This document shows positions 48,161 to 58,089 of a stretch of DNA of 64,000 nucleotides, piece by piece. The DNA is from Zanthoxylum bungeanum (Eukaryota; Streptophyta; Magnoliopsida; Sapindales; Rutaceae), in NCBI GenBank assembly GCA_019454045.1, contig SKCR01049645.1, positions 186,001 through 250,000 on the forward strand, in the 5' to 3' direction. The position numbers were made by a program, and so were the translations under genes. The notes beneath the pieces are model-generated. The model did no database searches. It was not told the DNA's origin and worked only from the letters and a program-made list of their open reading frames with translations. Positions within the stretch are counted from its first letter, which is position 1; every line of letters starts with the position of its first letter.

Positions 48161-49678
48161 GTGCTGGCCCAGTTGAAGAAGCAAGAAGCAAAATATGATG
48201 TTTTAGCAGCTATGGTTCAAAATCAAGTAACATTGAATCAAAGCCATTCAGCCTCTATTAAAGTACTGGAAAATCAAATGGGACAACTGGCCAATGCTCA
48301 GAGTTACAGACCGCCAGGTAATCTTCCCAGCAACACAGAACCAAATCCAAGGAACCTAGGTAAGGAACAGTGTCATGCCATCATGATAAAAAGCGGTACT
48401 GAAATCAACAAAGATGTTGGAGCCAAAACAACTGCTGAGGAAGTTTCAAAAGAAACAAAGCAACAAATGGAGGAAAAAGAACAGATCACTCCACCTCCAC
48501 ATTTTCCTCAGCGTCTTCAGAAAAATAAACTGGATAAGCAGTTTGCTCGTTTCCTGGAGGTGTTCAAAAAGCTGCACATCAACATTCCATCTGCAGAAGC
48601 CTTGGAACAAATGCCCAGCTATGTAAAATTCATGAAAGACATTCTTTCAAGAAAACGGAGATTGAGAGATTACGAGACAATAACATTGACAGAAGAATGC
48701 ATCGCCATCATTCAAAGGAATTTTCCCCCAAAATTGAAAGATCCTGACAGTTTCACCATACCTTGCATCATAGGAGAACATAGGTTTTGTAAGGCTTTAT
48801 GTGATTTAGGTGTTAGTGTTAACTTGATGCCTTTTTCTATTTTTAGGAAACAGCAGATTGGAGAAACATTGCCCACTTCAGTCTCTCTACAACTTGCTGA
48901 TAGAACGCTCGTATTTCCAATAGGCGTAGTTGATGATATGCTGGTCAAGGTTTATAAATTCATTTTCCCAGCATATTTTATTGTCCTTGATATGGAGGAA
49001 GATGAAGACGTTCCGATAATACTCGGAAGACCATTCTTGGCTATAGGTCGAACCATTATTGATGTACAAAAAAGAGAATTAACCATGAGGGTACATGACC
49101 AAGAAGTAACATTCAATGTTTTCAAGGCCATGAATTTCCCAGATGATGAAAAGAATGAGGAATGCTTCAGACTTGATGTGATACAAAGTACCATTCAGAA
49201 CTCCAATGCAATGCAAAGTTCTACTGACAAACTTAAAACATGTCAATTGTCTGTGGAGCCTGAAGATAAAACGTCTTTTGCACTGAAAAAGCCAATTCTT
49301 GCACTACAAGCAACAGAAGAGAAAAAGTTCCACCAGCTCAACAAATTGGAGGAATTTCATAATCAGCCTTTTGAGGATGCCAAATTGTATAAAGAAAAGG
49401 CAAGGAAAAGACATGATGAGAAATTAGTGCGCATACAACTGAAACCATGGCAGAAGGTACTGTTAAACAAATCAAGGGTGAAATTCTTCCCATGGAAGCC
49501 AAAATCACGGTGATCAGGTCTATTTGTGATCACCAAGGTTTTTCCAGACAGAGCCGTTGAGATACATGATCCTGACTCCAATAAAACTTTCAAGGTTAAA
49601 AACAAGCGTGTCAAGCACTATTGGGGAGAATCATTTGAGCGACAAAAAGAAAGTGTCACACTTTCAGATCCATCCTAA
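48161..49678 (+). pseudogene. Athila E gag C-terminus, protease, fused to integrase tail
   Basis: One long frame (48161-49513). Residues 1-190 are the gag C-terminus with Lys/Glu-rich linker and FLEVFKKLHINIPSAEALEQ. The protease follows: CDLGVSVNLMP near residue 210, where Athila proteases usually have CDLGAS, then VPIILGRPFLA near 288. The frame then passes straight to PFEDAKLYKEKARKRHDEKL and QKVLLNKSRVKFFPWKPKSR, the extreme C-terminus of Athila integrase. RT, RNase H and the integrase core have been deleted in frame. TGA at 49511 interrupts the tail; homology continues to TAA at 49676 (NKRVKHYWGESFE). Confidence 0.88.
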
Positions 49679-49704
49679 CGTTCGAGAAGTCATATCTAGC
49701 TAAC

Positions 49705-49738
49705 GACGTTAAACTTAGCGCTCGCAGAGAGGCAACCC
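49705..49738 (+). promoter_or_regulatory. Conserved Athila post-pol motif (E copy)
   Basis: GACGTTAAACTTAGCGCT, then GAGGCAACCC. Element C has the same at 56769-56802. A short pyrimidine-rich stretch and a splice acceptor follow in both. Confidence 0.75.
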
Positions 49739-49816
49739 ATGCAATTTGTGTATATATTGTGATTTGGTGTGATTTCAATTTGTGTGTTTAGTTTTCGCAG
49801 GTTAATTCATTTCACG

Positions 49817-50365
49817 ATGGAAGAAGTTCTCGCAAATCTTCACAAGCAATTTCCTTCTCTCCCTCAAAAATCTCTGATGAAAGTTTACAAAGCTCGGTTG
49901 GAACGAATGAAACTACTGATGATCAAAGGTATTCCTACTGATATTCGTTGGATTATTAAAGCAAGGGTCCGATTGGCAGGTGAGTTTTCTGACTCTTTTA
50001 TTTCACATCTGTATAGTTTAGGAATGAGCACCTATGCTAAAAAGATAAGAGCCAAAAGAATGTGTGTTTGTTATAAATGTGCTCGTATGTTTTGTGATAC
50101 TCGTTGTCGTTCTTTAGGAATGGTGTCTGATAACCGCGAAGATAAGATTAATTTCATTAGGGATGGCTTGAGTAATGAGTCTTTGGATGATATATCTAAA
50201 ACTCTTGAGACGCATCCCGGTGGATATGTGTATCACAAAATTCGTGTGTTATATGCACAATTTCAAAAAGAAAGACAACATTTAAGTCTCGGGAATCTGA
50301 CTAAAAAAGACTCTGTTTGCCAATTTATAAGAAAATTGGATGGGAAGCTTGTCCCTGACGCATAG
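49817..50365 (+). CDS. Cys-motif ORF in the env-like position of Athila E (unknown)
   Basis: An intact 182-residue frame from an ATG at 49817 (MEEVLANLHKQFPSLPQKSL). I do not recognise the family. It is basic, with no signal peptide or membrane segment, and has a compact cysteine cluster at residues 83-97, C-x-C-x2-C-x4-C-x3-C (CVCYKCARMFCDTRC), that could bind zinc, followed by an acidic then amphipathic C-terminal half (GLSNESLDDISKTLETH). It starts 16 bases after a good acceptor (AGTTTTCGCAG, ending 49800), which suggests expression from a spliced RNA, as proposed for Athila env-like genes. That it is open while gag is broken may mean it is recent or selected. It could be an element gene or a second captured host exon set. 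Confidence 0.6.
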   Translation: MEEVLANLHKQFPSLPQKSLMKVYKARLERMKLLMIKGIPTDIRWIIKARVRLAGEFSDSFISHLYSLGMSTYAKKIRAKRMCVCYKCARMFCDTRCRSLGMVSDNREDKINFIRDGLSNESLDDISKTLETHPGGYVYHKIRVLYAQFQKERQHLSLGNLTKKDSVCQFIRKLDGKLVPDA

Positions 50366-50615
50366 ACGTTAATCAAGCTGTAAATTATTGTAAATATTAT
50401 ATCTCTTTATCTTTTCCTAATAATTGTAATTTGTTTTGTTGTTTTCTTTTATTTTCTCCGACAGGATCCAGACCTTTTTGACTATCACGATTTATTTTAC
50501 TGTTAACTAATAATTATCATTTGGCAGGTACTAGTGCTATTATTTTACTCACCCCTTTTTCAGGTGTTATAAATTCAACTCATCATTACTCTTTTAAAGA
50601 CATCCAGAGTAAAAC
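50366..50615 (+). other. Spacer with splice acceptors upstream of the LOG-like ORF
   Basis: T-rich. CATTTGGCAG|GT near 50527 and, stronger, CACCCCTTTTTCAG|GT near 50563 are candidate 3' splice sites. The second lies about 50 bases before the LOG-like ATG. Confidence 0.5.
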
Positions 50616-51268
50616 ATGGAAGCCACTTCAAGAAGACGAGTTGAAAACATCTGTGTGTTTTGCGGTACTAGTGTTGGTGTTAAGCCACAATACGTAGAAG
50701 TAGCACAGAAATTGGGTCGAGTCTTAGCTGCAAGGAATATGCACTTAGTATATGGCGGAGGCAATCTTGGACTAATGGGGATCGTTTCAAAGGCCGTACA
50801 GGAAGGAGGCAGTCATGTTTTGGGAATCATCCCAAAACCCTTGGCAGAGGCAAATCTATTGAACCATCAAACGGAGAAGTGTTAATCGTGCCAGGTATGT
50901 CTGAACGACTGGTAGAAATGATTAACCGTGATGATGCTTTTATTGCTTTGCCAGGTAGCTTGGGTACATTGGAGGAAATTTTTACAATATTATCATGGGC
51001 GAACCTGAACATATACCAGAAACCGCTTGGACTGTACAACGTTGAAGGATTTTATGATTTTCTTTGTGTGTTTCTTGATGATGCCCGGAGAAATGGGTTC
51101 GTGTCAAAACCTTTAAAATAACTCATTTTTACTGCCAGAACTGCTCCGGATCTAATTGACCAAATCTTAGCCTATGAACCACAAATTGACCCTATCATTT
51201 CAAAGATAAATTGGTCCGAGGACGATCGTTGTAAGAGGCGTCGGATTAATCTGGATCTTAACCTTTAA
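50616..51268 (+). pseudogene. LOG-like cytokinin riboside 5'-monophosphate phosphoribohydrolase, captured by Athila E
   Basis: LOG enzymes release active cytokinin bases from their nucleotides in the cytosol and nucleus. ATG at 50616 in good context; ENICVFCGTSVGVKP, LVYGGGNLGLMGIVSKAVQE and GGSHVLGIIPKPL follow the family closely. A one-base frame change near 50855 leads to TAA at 50883; in the next frame GMSERLVEMINRDDAFIALP and GSLGTLEEIFTILSWANLNI continue the same domain to TAA at 51119, then ARTAPDLIDQIL to TAA at 51266. The family motif PGGxGTxxE reads PGSLGTLEE; the catalytic Arg (SER) and Glu (LEE) are kept, and the usual Lys after the Arg is Leu. Host LOG genes have several introns; this copy has none, so it came from spliced RNA. 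The C-terminus, CKRRRINLDLNL, is unlike normal LOG tails. Confidence 0.85.
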
Positions 51269-51796
51269 CTTTTCGTGTAGAATTTCAGTTAACCAGGTAC
51301 TATCTTCTAAACTCTTCTTCTACTGTTTAAGACATTGGGGACAATGTTCATTTAGGTTTGGGGGAGGAAATTAGTTGATTAGTATCTTGTTTTTAGTTGT
51401 GTGTTGTTTTTATTTTTAGTCCAAATTTTTTCGAAAAAAAAAAATTGAAAAATTTTCAAAAAATTTACAAAAATATTTTGCGGTTTTGTTTTTATATTGA
51501 CTAAAAATGTGAAATTGGTGAGAGATAGCTGTGTAAGGAGTTTCCACTCCTGAGACGTATTTCAACCCATTTTCGGAACAATTTAATTTTTGTTTATTTC
51601 CTTTTGAATTATTTAATTTGTGAATTCTCCATAAAATTGACTAAAATGGATTTTCATATACTCAGTTGGCAGATATTATCAACATGCATGGTAACATACA
51701 GACATGAGCTATAATTGAAAAGTTTGTAATATTCAGTGCTCTAGTTTAATTAGAGGAAACATCTCAAAAAGTGATGGAGTAAAAAAAAAACGTCTG

Positions 51797-52035
51797 AGAT
51801 CCGAGTTATTAAGTCTGTAAGGGTGTTTTAACACCTAGTGCCCTAAAGCCAACTGGTTTGGGAGTCACTGGCCCAAATCTCGTTACATGGATCAAGGATG
51901 TTGCAAAAATATATATATATATGAAGTCTCAGTAATTAAGTCCGTAGGGGTGTCTTAACATCTGGTGCCCTAAAGCCAACTGGTTTGGGAGCCACCGACC
52001 CAACACTCGCTACATAGATGGAAGATATTGTATAT
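51797..52035 (+). repeat. Two-copy tandem repeat in the E 3' region
   Basis: Copies begin near 51797 and 51926; both contain GTGCCCTAAAGCCAACTGGT and a GGGTGT(T/C)TTAACA dyad followed by TTGGGAG(T/C)CAC. Confidence 0.85.
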
Positions 52036-52074
52036 AAAAAAAAATCAAAAATCAAAAAAAAAAAAAAAAAAAAT

Positions 52075-52200
52075 GTTTGTGGGTATCATTACTGTAAACC
52101 CTCACGAGACTAAAACTCGTCCACTAGGGACACCTAGGGGTTTAAAGGCTTGTTGCATACGCTAAATGCAACCGTGATCCCTACGAAAGCGGCTTAATTA
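52075..52200 (+). ncRNA. Conserved three-hairpin RNA block of Athila E (putative)
   Basis: Three short inverted repeats in a row: ACGAG/CTCGT (52104-52120), CTAGG/CCTAG (52124-52137) and TTGCA/TGCAA (52153-52171). Element C has the same three at 57905-57973 with the same order and nearly the same spacing, although the surrounding sequence differs. It lies just upstream of the PPT, within the genomic RNA. A cis-acting RNA role (packaging, export or reverse transcription) is inference. Confidence 0.45.
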
Positions 52201-52267
52201 AATTTTATTTTAAATATGTTTATGTTATTTTATATTGTGTTTTGCTCGAGGACTAACAAAATGTTAG

Positions 52268-52278
52268 GTTTGGGGGTG
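52268..52278 (+). other. Polypurine tract of Athila E
   Basis: GTTTGGGGGTG directly before the 3' LTR; plus-strand primer site. Confidence 0.85.
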
Positions 52279-54380
52279 TGATGAGTGGTAATTATATCAT
52301 TATTTCTCACTCATTTAACCTAATATTTTGTATAGTTTCTTGAGTTTTGTGAATATTTTGATGTGTTTTGTGTTATTTTGTAGATAAATAAAGTTTCAGG
52401 ACTCTCTGGAGGTGATTTGGGGCCAAAATAGTGAAAAAGAACATAAAAGGGCAATTTTATCATTTGGCGCGTCGTGACATGTTGGCTGCGTCGTGACGCC
52501 TAACGTGTGCCGCACCATGCTAACGTGCGCCGGAGACATATGTCAGAATCTTAGAAGTTTGACTTTGCTAACTTGCACCGTGCCAAATGTCAACATCACA
52601 ACCGATCTGCTAACGTGCACCGTGACACGTGTCATCATCCTATGGTACCAATAATCGCCATCGCCACATGTCGACACGTGTCATCCCGCGTGTCAGCCAC
52701 GTCATCATCCACGTCAGTAGAAGACCGAGTCAATCTGCCACATGTCAGCCACGTCATCATCAACCAATCACAGCGTGCCACATGTCGCAATTCTATGGTG
52801 CCGACAATCACTTTTGCCAAGTGTCGCCACGTCATCGCCATGTCAGCTCAATTATTGACTCATTTATCCGAATTGCCATGTGGCAGATAAGAATCTGACA
52901 TGGACGAATCAGAAGCTGACACGTTAGCGCGTCGCGACGCAAGAAGAAACGTGCGCGTCGCGACACGCAAGGCTTACCGAGGCCTATAAATAGAGCTTGA
53001 AATTTTAGTTTCAGATGTACCTTCCTCTCTGAATTCTCTAATGTAAATAAAGAGTTTTCTATCTAGTTTCTTTTAATTTTAGTTTTGTAATTAAATTTTA
53101 ATTACGTTCTGTAATAGTAATAGTAATTTACTTTCTTTACTTTTACAGTTTTTACTATTCAACATGAGGAGGTAACTTCCCCCTGCTAGGGTGAAAGGTA
53201 ATTCTTTTACTATTGCTATATAGATTAATCTCCCTTAAATATAATATATTCACTATTTAAAATTTGATTTAATGGGGATACCGCTATATTGGTCGGTTGG
53301 TAATTCATTTTAAACTGGTTTAAACCTGACTAAGCAATGATACCGCCAGATTGGTCGGTTGGTAATTAAATTTTCTTACCGCCTATATGGCAGGTTTATT
53401 TTTGTACCACCTTTATGGCTGGTTGGACTTAATTTGACTTAATCAGGTTACCGCCTATATGGCTGGTTGGTAAAATAATCACAAGTTAATATATTATATC
53501 TAAATAGTAAATAGTAAAAGTTGATCATTTTACCTTAGCATTTTATTTTATTGTAATTTACTTTTCAGCTTTTACTTTACCGCAATTACTTTTCAGTATT
53601 TTACTTTATGTCTTTTACTTTTAAGTTTTTACTAGCCCTAGTTATGTGTCGTAACTAAGTTAGTTATCTGGGGTTGTGATGAATTCTAATATCACCGGTT
53701 TATATAGGGTTATTTTATAGTTTGGGTAATTTAAAGGTTTACTTATTAAGTCTTAAGCTTAATGCGTCTTGTTAATTGGCCACTAATAAGATTGATCTGG
53801 TAAATCTAAAATAAACTTGACAAATGAATTTTAGGTTTCAGCCTTAGAATTAATAGCCCACGATCTTCCTTGATGATAGATAACCCTTTAATAGATTTCC
53901 TTACAGGATAGACATATACATGTCGAGTGGGGGTAGCCATAATTGGAACTTAAACTTAATGAATCCAGGTAATTTGGTTGACATAGACAAATGGTTCAAT
54001 TGGGTTATACTGGGTATTTGCGTCTGACCATCAACAGAGGCTTTCGCATAATTTCGTGTTCTAGGTTAGTAAACCGATTTATTACACAAACATGAAATAA
54101 CAACTTCATCTTTTAAAAGATATTAGAAAGATTCACAACCCTAGATAGTTTCCTAATATTGAATTTTCTTAAACCTACTTTCGTGAAAATTTATTTACTT
54201 GTTTTTAAATTTAAAATCATCACCATTTCAAATCAATCAATCAACCTGTATGATTCTAGTAATCATTTGACCTCATAAAATTAATAGATTACGTATTAAG
54301 TCCTTGTGGGATCGATACTTTTTATACTACTTGAACGATACATGCGCTTGTGTTATACGCGTGTGATTACGTACCAGTCA
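52279..54380 (+). repeat. 3' LTR of Athila E
   Basis: 2102 bp, TGATGAGTGG...CCAGTCA; collinear with 44792-46899 throughout, including the G-box cluster and the TATA at 52985. Confidence 0.93.
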
Positions 54381-54385
54381 CATAT

Positions 54386-55206
54386 TTTTATAGATCTGAG
54401 GAGGATGATTGAAGAGCAATAAGAGGAGACAAATGCGGTGATGTCCGAAGAGGAAGAGATTCAATTCAGGTTTTATCATCTTATTTCTTTCTTAGAACTC
54501 TAATGATTTCCATTAGATTCATGACTTTTTTTATCATTGTTTTTATCTTTTATCATGAACTAAACTCCTTAATTCTGGAGAATGATGTAACTGATGATTG
54601 AACCTTGTATCGTTTTCTAATTTTGTTATGAAGTTTTATTGAGTTATTTATATTCTTTTGAGTTTAATGCTTTGTGTTTGCTGGCCACAAATATGATGAT
54701 ATATGTTTAGAATCTATCACTCGAGAGAGGGGATTTTGAATAGATCTAGAGAATATGACTTAGGAGTTTATAGAATTCGAGAGAATCTGTAGTTCCTTTG
54801 AAGTCGTTAACATAGAATCACAAAGCCTAACGAGTTGTCAACTACTAGATTTTTATAGAGATATTGAAGTCTGTAGTTGATGATATTTTCACTCAGCACT
54901 CGAGAGAGGGAGTGGATATTTTATGAATCTTGACTTATAAATAATTTAACTGAACAAGGATTAATTGGCATGACAAATACATAGGCGACATCTAGGTGAA
55001 ATCAGGATCTAGAATCTCTATCGTATTAGTTCCTTCTATCAAAATATTTTTATATTTATTTATTTATTTAAATCTTTATTAATTATCGTCTAAATTGTAG
55101 TACTTAGTACGAGTTAACGCAATCCCTGTGGGTTCGACACTCTTTCTCTGATTTATACTAAAACTTGACACCGTACACTTGCGGTACGATATAAAATATC
55201 ACAATA
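54386..55206 (+). repeat. 5' LTR of element C, piece 3
   Basis: Matches 58640-59481 (e.g. ACTCGAGAGAGG, GGGTTCGACACTCTTTC), apart from a short deletion in this copy (near 55098) of a stretch kept at 59353-59368. It ends TATCACAATA just before the PBS. Confidence 0.92.
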
Positions 55207-55213
55207 AGTTTTT

Positions 55214-55230
55214 GGCGCCGTTGCCAGGGA
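55214..55230 (+). other. Primer-binding site of element C
   Basis: TGGCGCCGTTGCCAGGG, complementary to plant tRNA-Asp 3' end over at least 13 bases; Athila-type. Confidence 0.88.
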
Positions 55231-55386
55231 TTGTTTGTTTAATTCACATTAATACTACTACCAAGTAATCTTATCTTTAATTTAGATTTTTATCTTTTAA
55301 TTTTAGTTTATTTTTATTTTGTATTTATTTTTTTGTATTTTATTTTTATGTTGTTTATTGATTTTTGGTTTTTGGTGCTTCAGTGA

Positions 55387-56652
55387 ATGCGAATATCCAC
55401 ACGTCTCAACTCGCTCCTGTTTGATCCTGAAATAGAAAGAACAGCGAGGAGACTAAGGAAAGAAAGGAAAATTGAACAAGAAGCAATGGCGGCTGAAAAT
55501 AGAGAGATCAACCCACGTCAGGTGGCAATCAGAGATCACTTCAAGCCAATCATTGATGATACCTATTCTGGGATTGCCCATCAACCAATCAACGTCAACA
55601 ATTTTGAGTTAAAACCTACATTGATTAACATGGTACAAAAGAATCAGTTTGGGGGTTCAGCTGTAGAAGATCCCAACTTGCACTTAAGGATGTTCCTGGA
55701 GATCGCAGATATTATAAAGATGAATGGCGTGAGTAAAGAGGCCATCAGGCTACGCTTATTCTCATTCTCTTTACGGGATAAAGCATGGGATTGGCTTCAA
55801 TTAATACAGACAGAGAGTATCATGACATGGCAGGATATGGCCTTGAAATTTCTTGAGATGTTCTTTCCACCTGCTAAATCAGCTCAACTGAGGGCATAAA
55901 TTAGTATATTTAAGCAGCTAGAGACTGAGACTTTATATGAAGCATTGGAGAGGTTTAAGGATCTACTACGAAGATGCCCACAACACGATTATACAGATTG
56001 GGTCCAGATTCAGTTGTTCTATAATGAGCTGAATGGTTCGAATAGAACTGTGGTTGATGCAGCAGCTGAGGGAGCTCTATTTAAGAAATCAGCTGAGGAC
56101 GCCTACAATCTATTAGAAGAAATGGCCATTAACCATTTTCAATGGCCAAGTGAACGCTCTACGGTGACCAAAGTGGCTGGAATATATAAAGTGGACCCAC
56201 TTGTGGCACTTACAGCTTAGATTTCCACCTCACCTACTCAAGTAGCAGTCCTGAAAAATCCACGAGTACCATCTATCGAATCAGCGGCAGCTACAAATAG
56301 GTTGTTATTGGAAGAAAACCCGAACATTGAGCAAGTCCATTATGTGAACAATCGGAACTTCAACAGCTATAGAGGAAATCATGTGCCTAACCGTTATCAT
56401 CCAAACCTGTCATATGCTAATACAGAGAATGCCTTGCAACCTTCATTGGGCTTTGACTATCAAAGAGCTAAGCAGAAATCTTCATTAGAACATTTCATGA
56501 GCATGTTTGTTGCTAATACTTCAGCAAGGTTTGAGAACAATGAAGCAAGATTGAACAATATTGAGACACACATGGAAAATATCAAGGCCTCAATGAAGTC
56601 TTTAGAAACACAAATTGGGCAGATTGCGTCCTCCATAACCAAGCAGCAGTAA
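55387..56652 (+). pseudogene. Athila C gag with two nonsense codons
   Basis: ATG at 55387 (MRISTRLNSLLFDPEIERTA). Capsid region: EDPNLHLRMFLEIADIIKMN and LRDKAWDWLQLIQ with FFPPAKSAQLR. TAA at 55897 interrupts, then ERFKDLLRRCPQHDYTDWVQ and VVDAAAEGALFKKSAEDAYN with FQWPSERSTVTKVAGIY. TAG at 56218 interrupts again, then a nucleocapsid-like tail with a coiled coil (ARFENNEARLNNIETHMENI) to TAA at 56650. The frame is otherwise preserved. No zinc knuckle is seen, as in other Athila gags. Confidence 0.9.
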
Positions 56653-58089
56653 GGGTATTTGGATAAACTGCCACAACCGCCAAGCTATTTTTTTCTTGTC
56701 AAAGCAGCCAGTAGATACAGAAGAAGAAGCTACCATGACCACCATTTGGGTGGTTGCGTCTGGCTGAAGACGTTAAACTTAGCGCTAGCGGGGAGGCAAC
56801 CCTTGCATTTGTTTATTATTATTTTCTTAGTTATTATTATTTTTTTTTTATTTTGTGTTATTTATTCGTTTGCATGTTATTTCTGCAGGTAGCACGAGAC
56901 ACACAAAGACCGCGCAACCAAATTCTAACCAGCATGAGCCTGATCAACTCCATGCACGGTAGTGTTGTTCCTTAATTTTGCTTCTTTATATTTATCTTTC
57001 ATTGAGGACAATGCAAGTTTTAAGTTTTGGGGTGTGTGCATGTTATTTACTTGTTATTTATTTATAAAAAAAAATTGTTTTAAGTCTTTAATAGTAAAGT
57101 ATAAATCCTATGATGATACTGTTTGTTTATGGGTGAAATTTTAGAAACGATAAGTGCCCAATTTACTTTTATATGATGCCTTGAGTAGTTGATCTATGTT
57201 TGACTCGTAAGCACTCAATTATAGGTTTTTAGCAGTGAAAACTTAAGTAGTTGACAAGGTGACTAGTTGAAGAAATTGCATGTCGATGAATGACTATTTG
57301 CTTAGATGTCTATCTTGATTTGCGAGTGTTATGATGTATGGTATGGATAGAAATAAAAGAAGAAAAGTCTCTAAAGAAAGAAAATAAACCACCTATAACT
57401 AATAAGCGTGAAGCTACTCATGGGTGAATATTAAGACCATCATGAGGAGAAATGCTACCTTAAAGGGTAGGTGAGTTGAAAAAAAAGAAAAGAAAAAGTT
57501 CAAAAAAAAAGAGAAGTAAAAAGAGACAAGAAAAAGAAAAGAAAAATCATATCATACTGAGCATAAAATAAGGCAATTACAGAGCAAAATTGAGATATCT
57601 AGGTTGGTTTGACCCATCGATCTCAATTTTTAAACAAAATCATTAAGTTGGCTTACTTAGGAATCAAGCTGTGAATGAACATTTACACACACACACTGTG
57701 AGTCTAGCTTAGATGATTTACTCAAGAATTTAGATTTGAGTCGCATTGCGTACTTTGAAGGTTCTCTAATTTCATTTATAAGCTTTTTTTAGGACAATTT
57801 TGTGCATAACTATCGGGATTATTTTATTTTATTTACTATTATTTTTATATTTTTGCATGATTGTGTGTGAATGACGTTTATGGGTATCGTCGTTCTAAGC
57901 CCTCACGAGACTATAACTCGTCGACTAGGGGTCGCCTAGGGGTTTAAAGGTTTGTTGCAGACGCTAAATGCAATTGTGATCCCTACGAAAGTGGCTTAGT
58001 TAATTTAGTTATTTTTATCTATTTATTTGAATTTAGTTTTTATTTTGTCTTTTCCTAGGGACTAGCAAAATCTTAAGTTTGAGGGTGTT
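56653..58089 (+). other. 3' non-coding half of element C
   Basis: No pol. It holds the conserved post-pol motif (56769-56802), a splice acceptor TTATTTCTGCAG ending 56889 with no long ORF behind it, a PPT-like AGTTTTGGGGTG (near 57025), a purine-rich tract (57475-57560), the conserved three-hairpin block (57877-58000) and PPT AGTTTGAGGGTG (58075-58086). Confidence 0.75.
57877..58000 (+). ncRNA. Conserved three-hairpin RNA block of element C (putative)
   Basis: ACGAG/CTCGT (57905-57921), CTAGG/CCTAG (57925-57939) and TTGCA/TGCAA (57955-57973) correspond one to one to those of element E. Loop sequences vary slightly (ACTATAA against ACTAAAA; GGTCG against GACA), while stems are unchanged. Confidence 0.45.

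Larger units (their letters stand above)
51269..52267 (+). other. 3' non-coding region of Athila E
   Basis: No gene. It includes a PPT-like GTTTGGGGGAGG (51356-51367), a two-copy tandem repeat at 51797-52035 and a block with conserved stem-loops at 52075-52200, also found in C. A-rich runs and a short TA repeat (51910-51922) separate them. Confidence 0.7.
44792..54380 (+). mobile_element. Athila-type gypsy element E carrying a LOG-like gene
   Basis: Perfect TSD CATAT (44787-44791, 54381-54385). 5' LTR 44792-46899, tRNA-Asp PBS at 46906, decayed gag, gag-protease frame joined to the end of integrase (48161-49678), Cys-motif ORF (49817-50365), LOG-like ORF (50616-51268), structured non-coding part, PPT GTTTGGGGGTG (52268-52278), 3' LTR 52279-54380. 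The empty site is seen in the 3' LTR of C (AACACATATTTTTAAAGATC near 58633). RT, RNase H and the integrase core are deleted. Confidence 0.93.

Noticed and set aside
51356..51367. GTTTGGGGGAGG as the true PPT of E
   Set aside because: It is about 900 bp from the 3' LTR; the copy at 52268-52278 lies right at the LTR edge and is the functional position.
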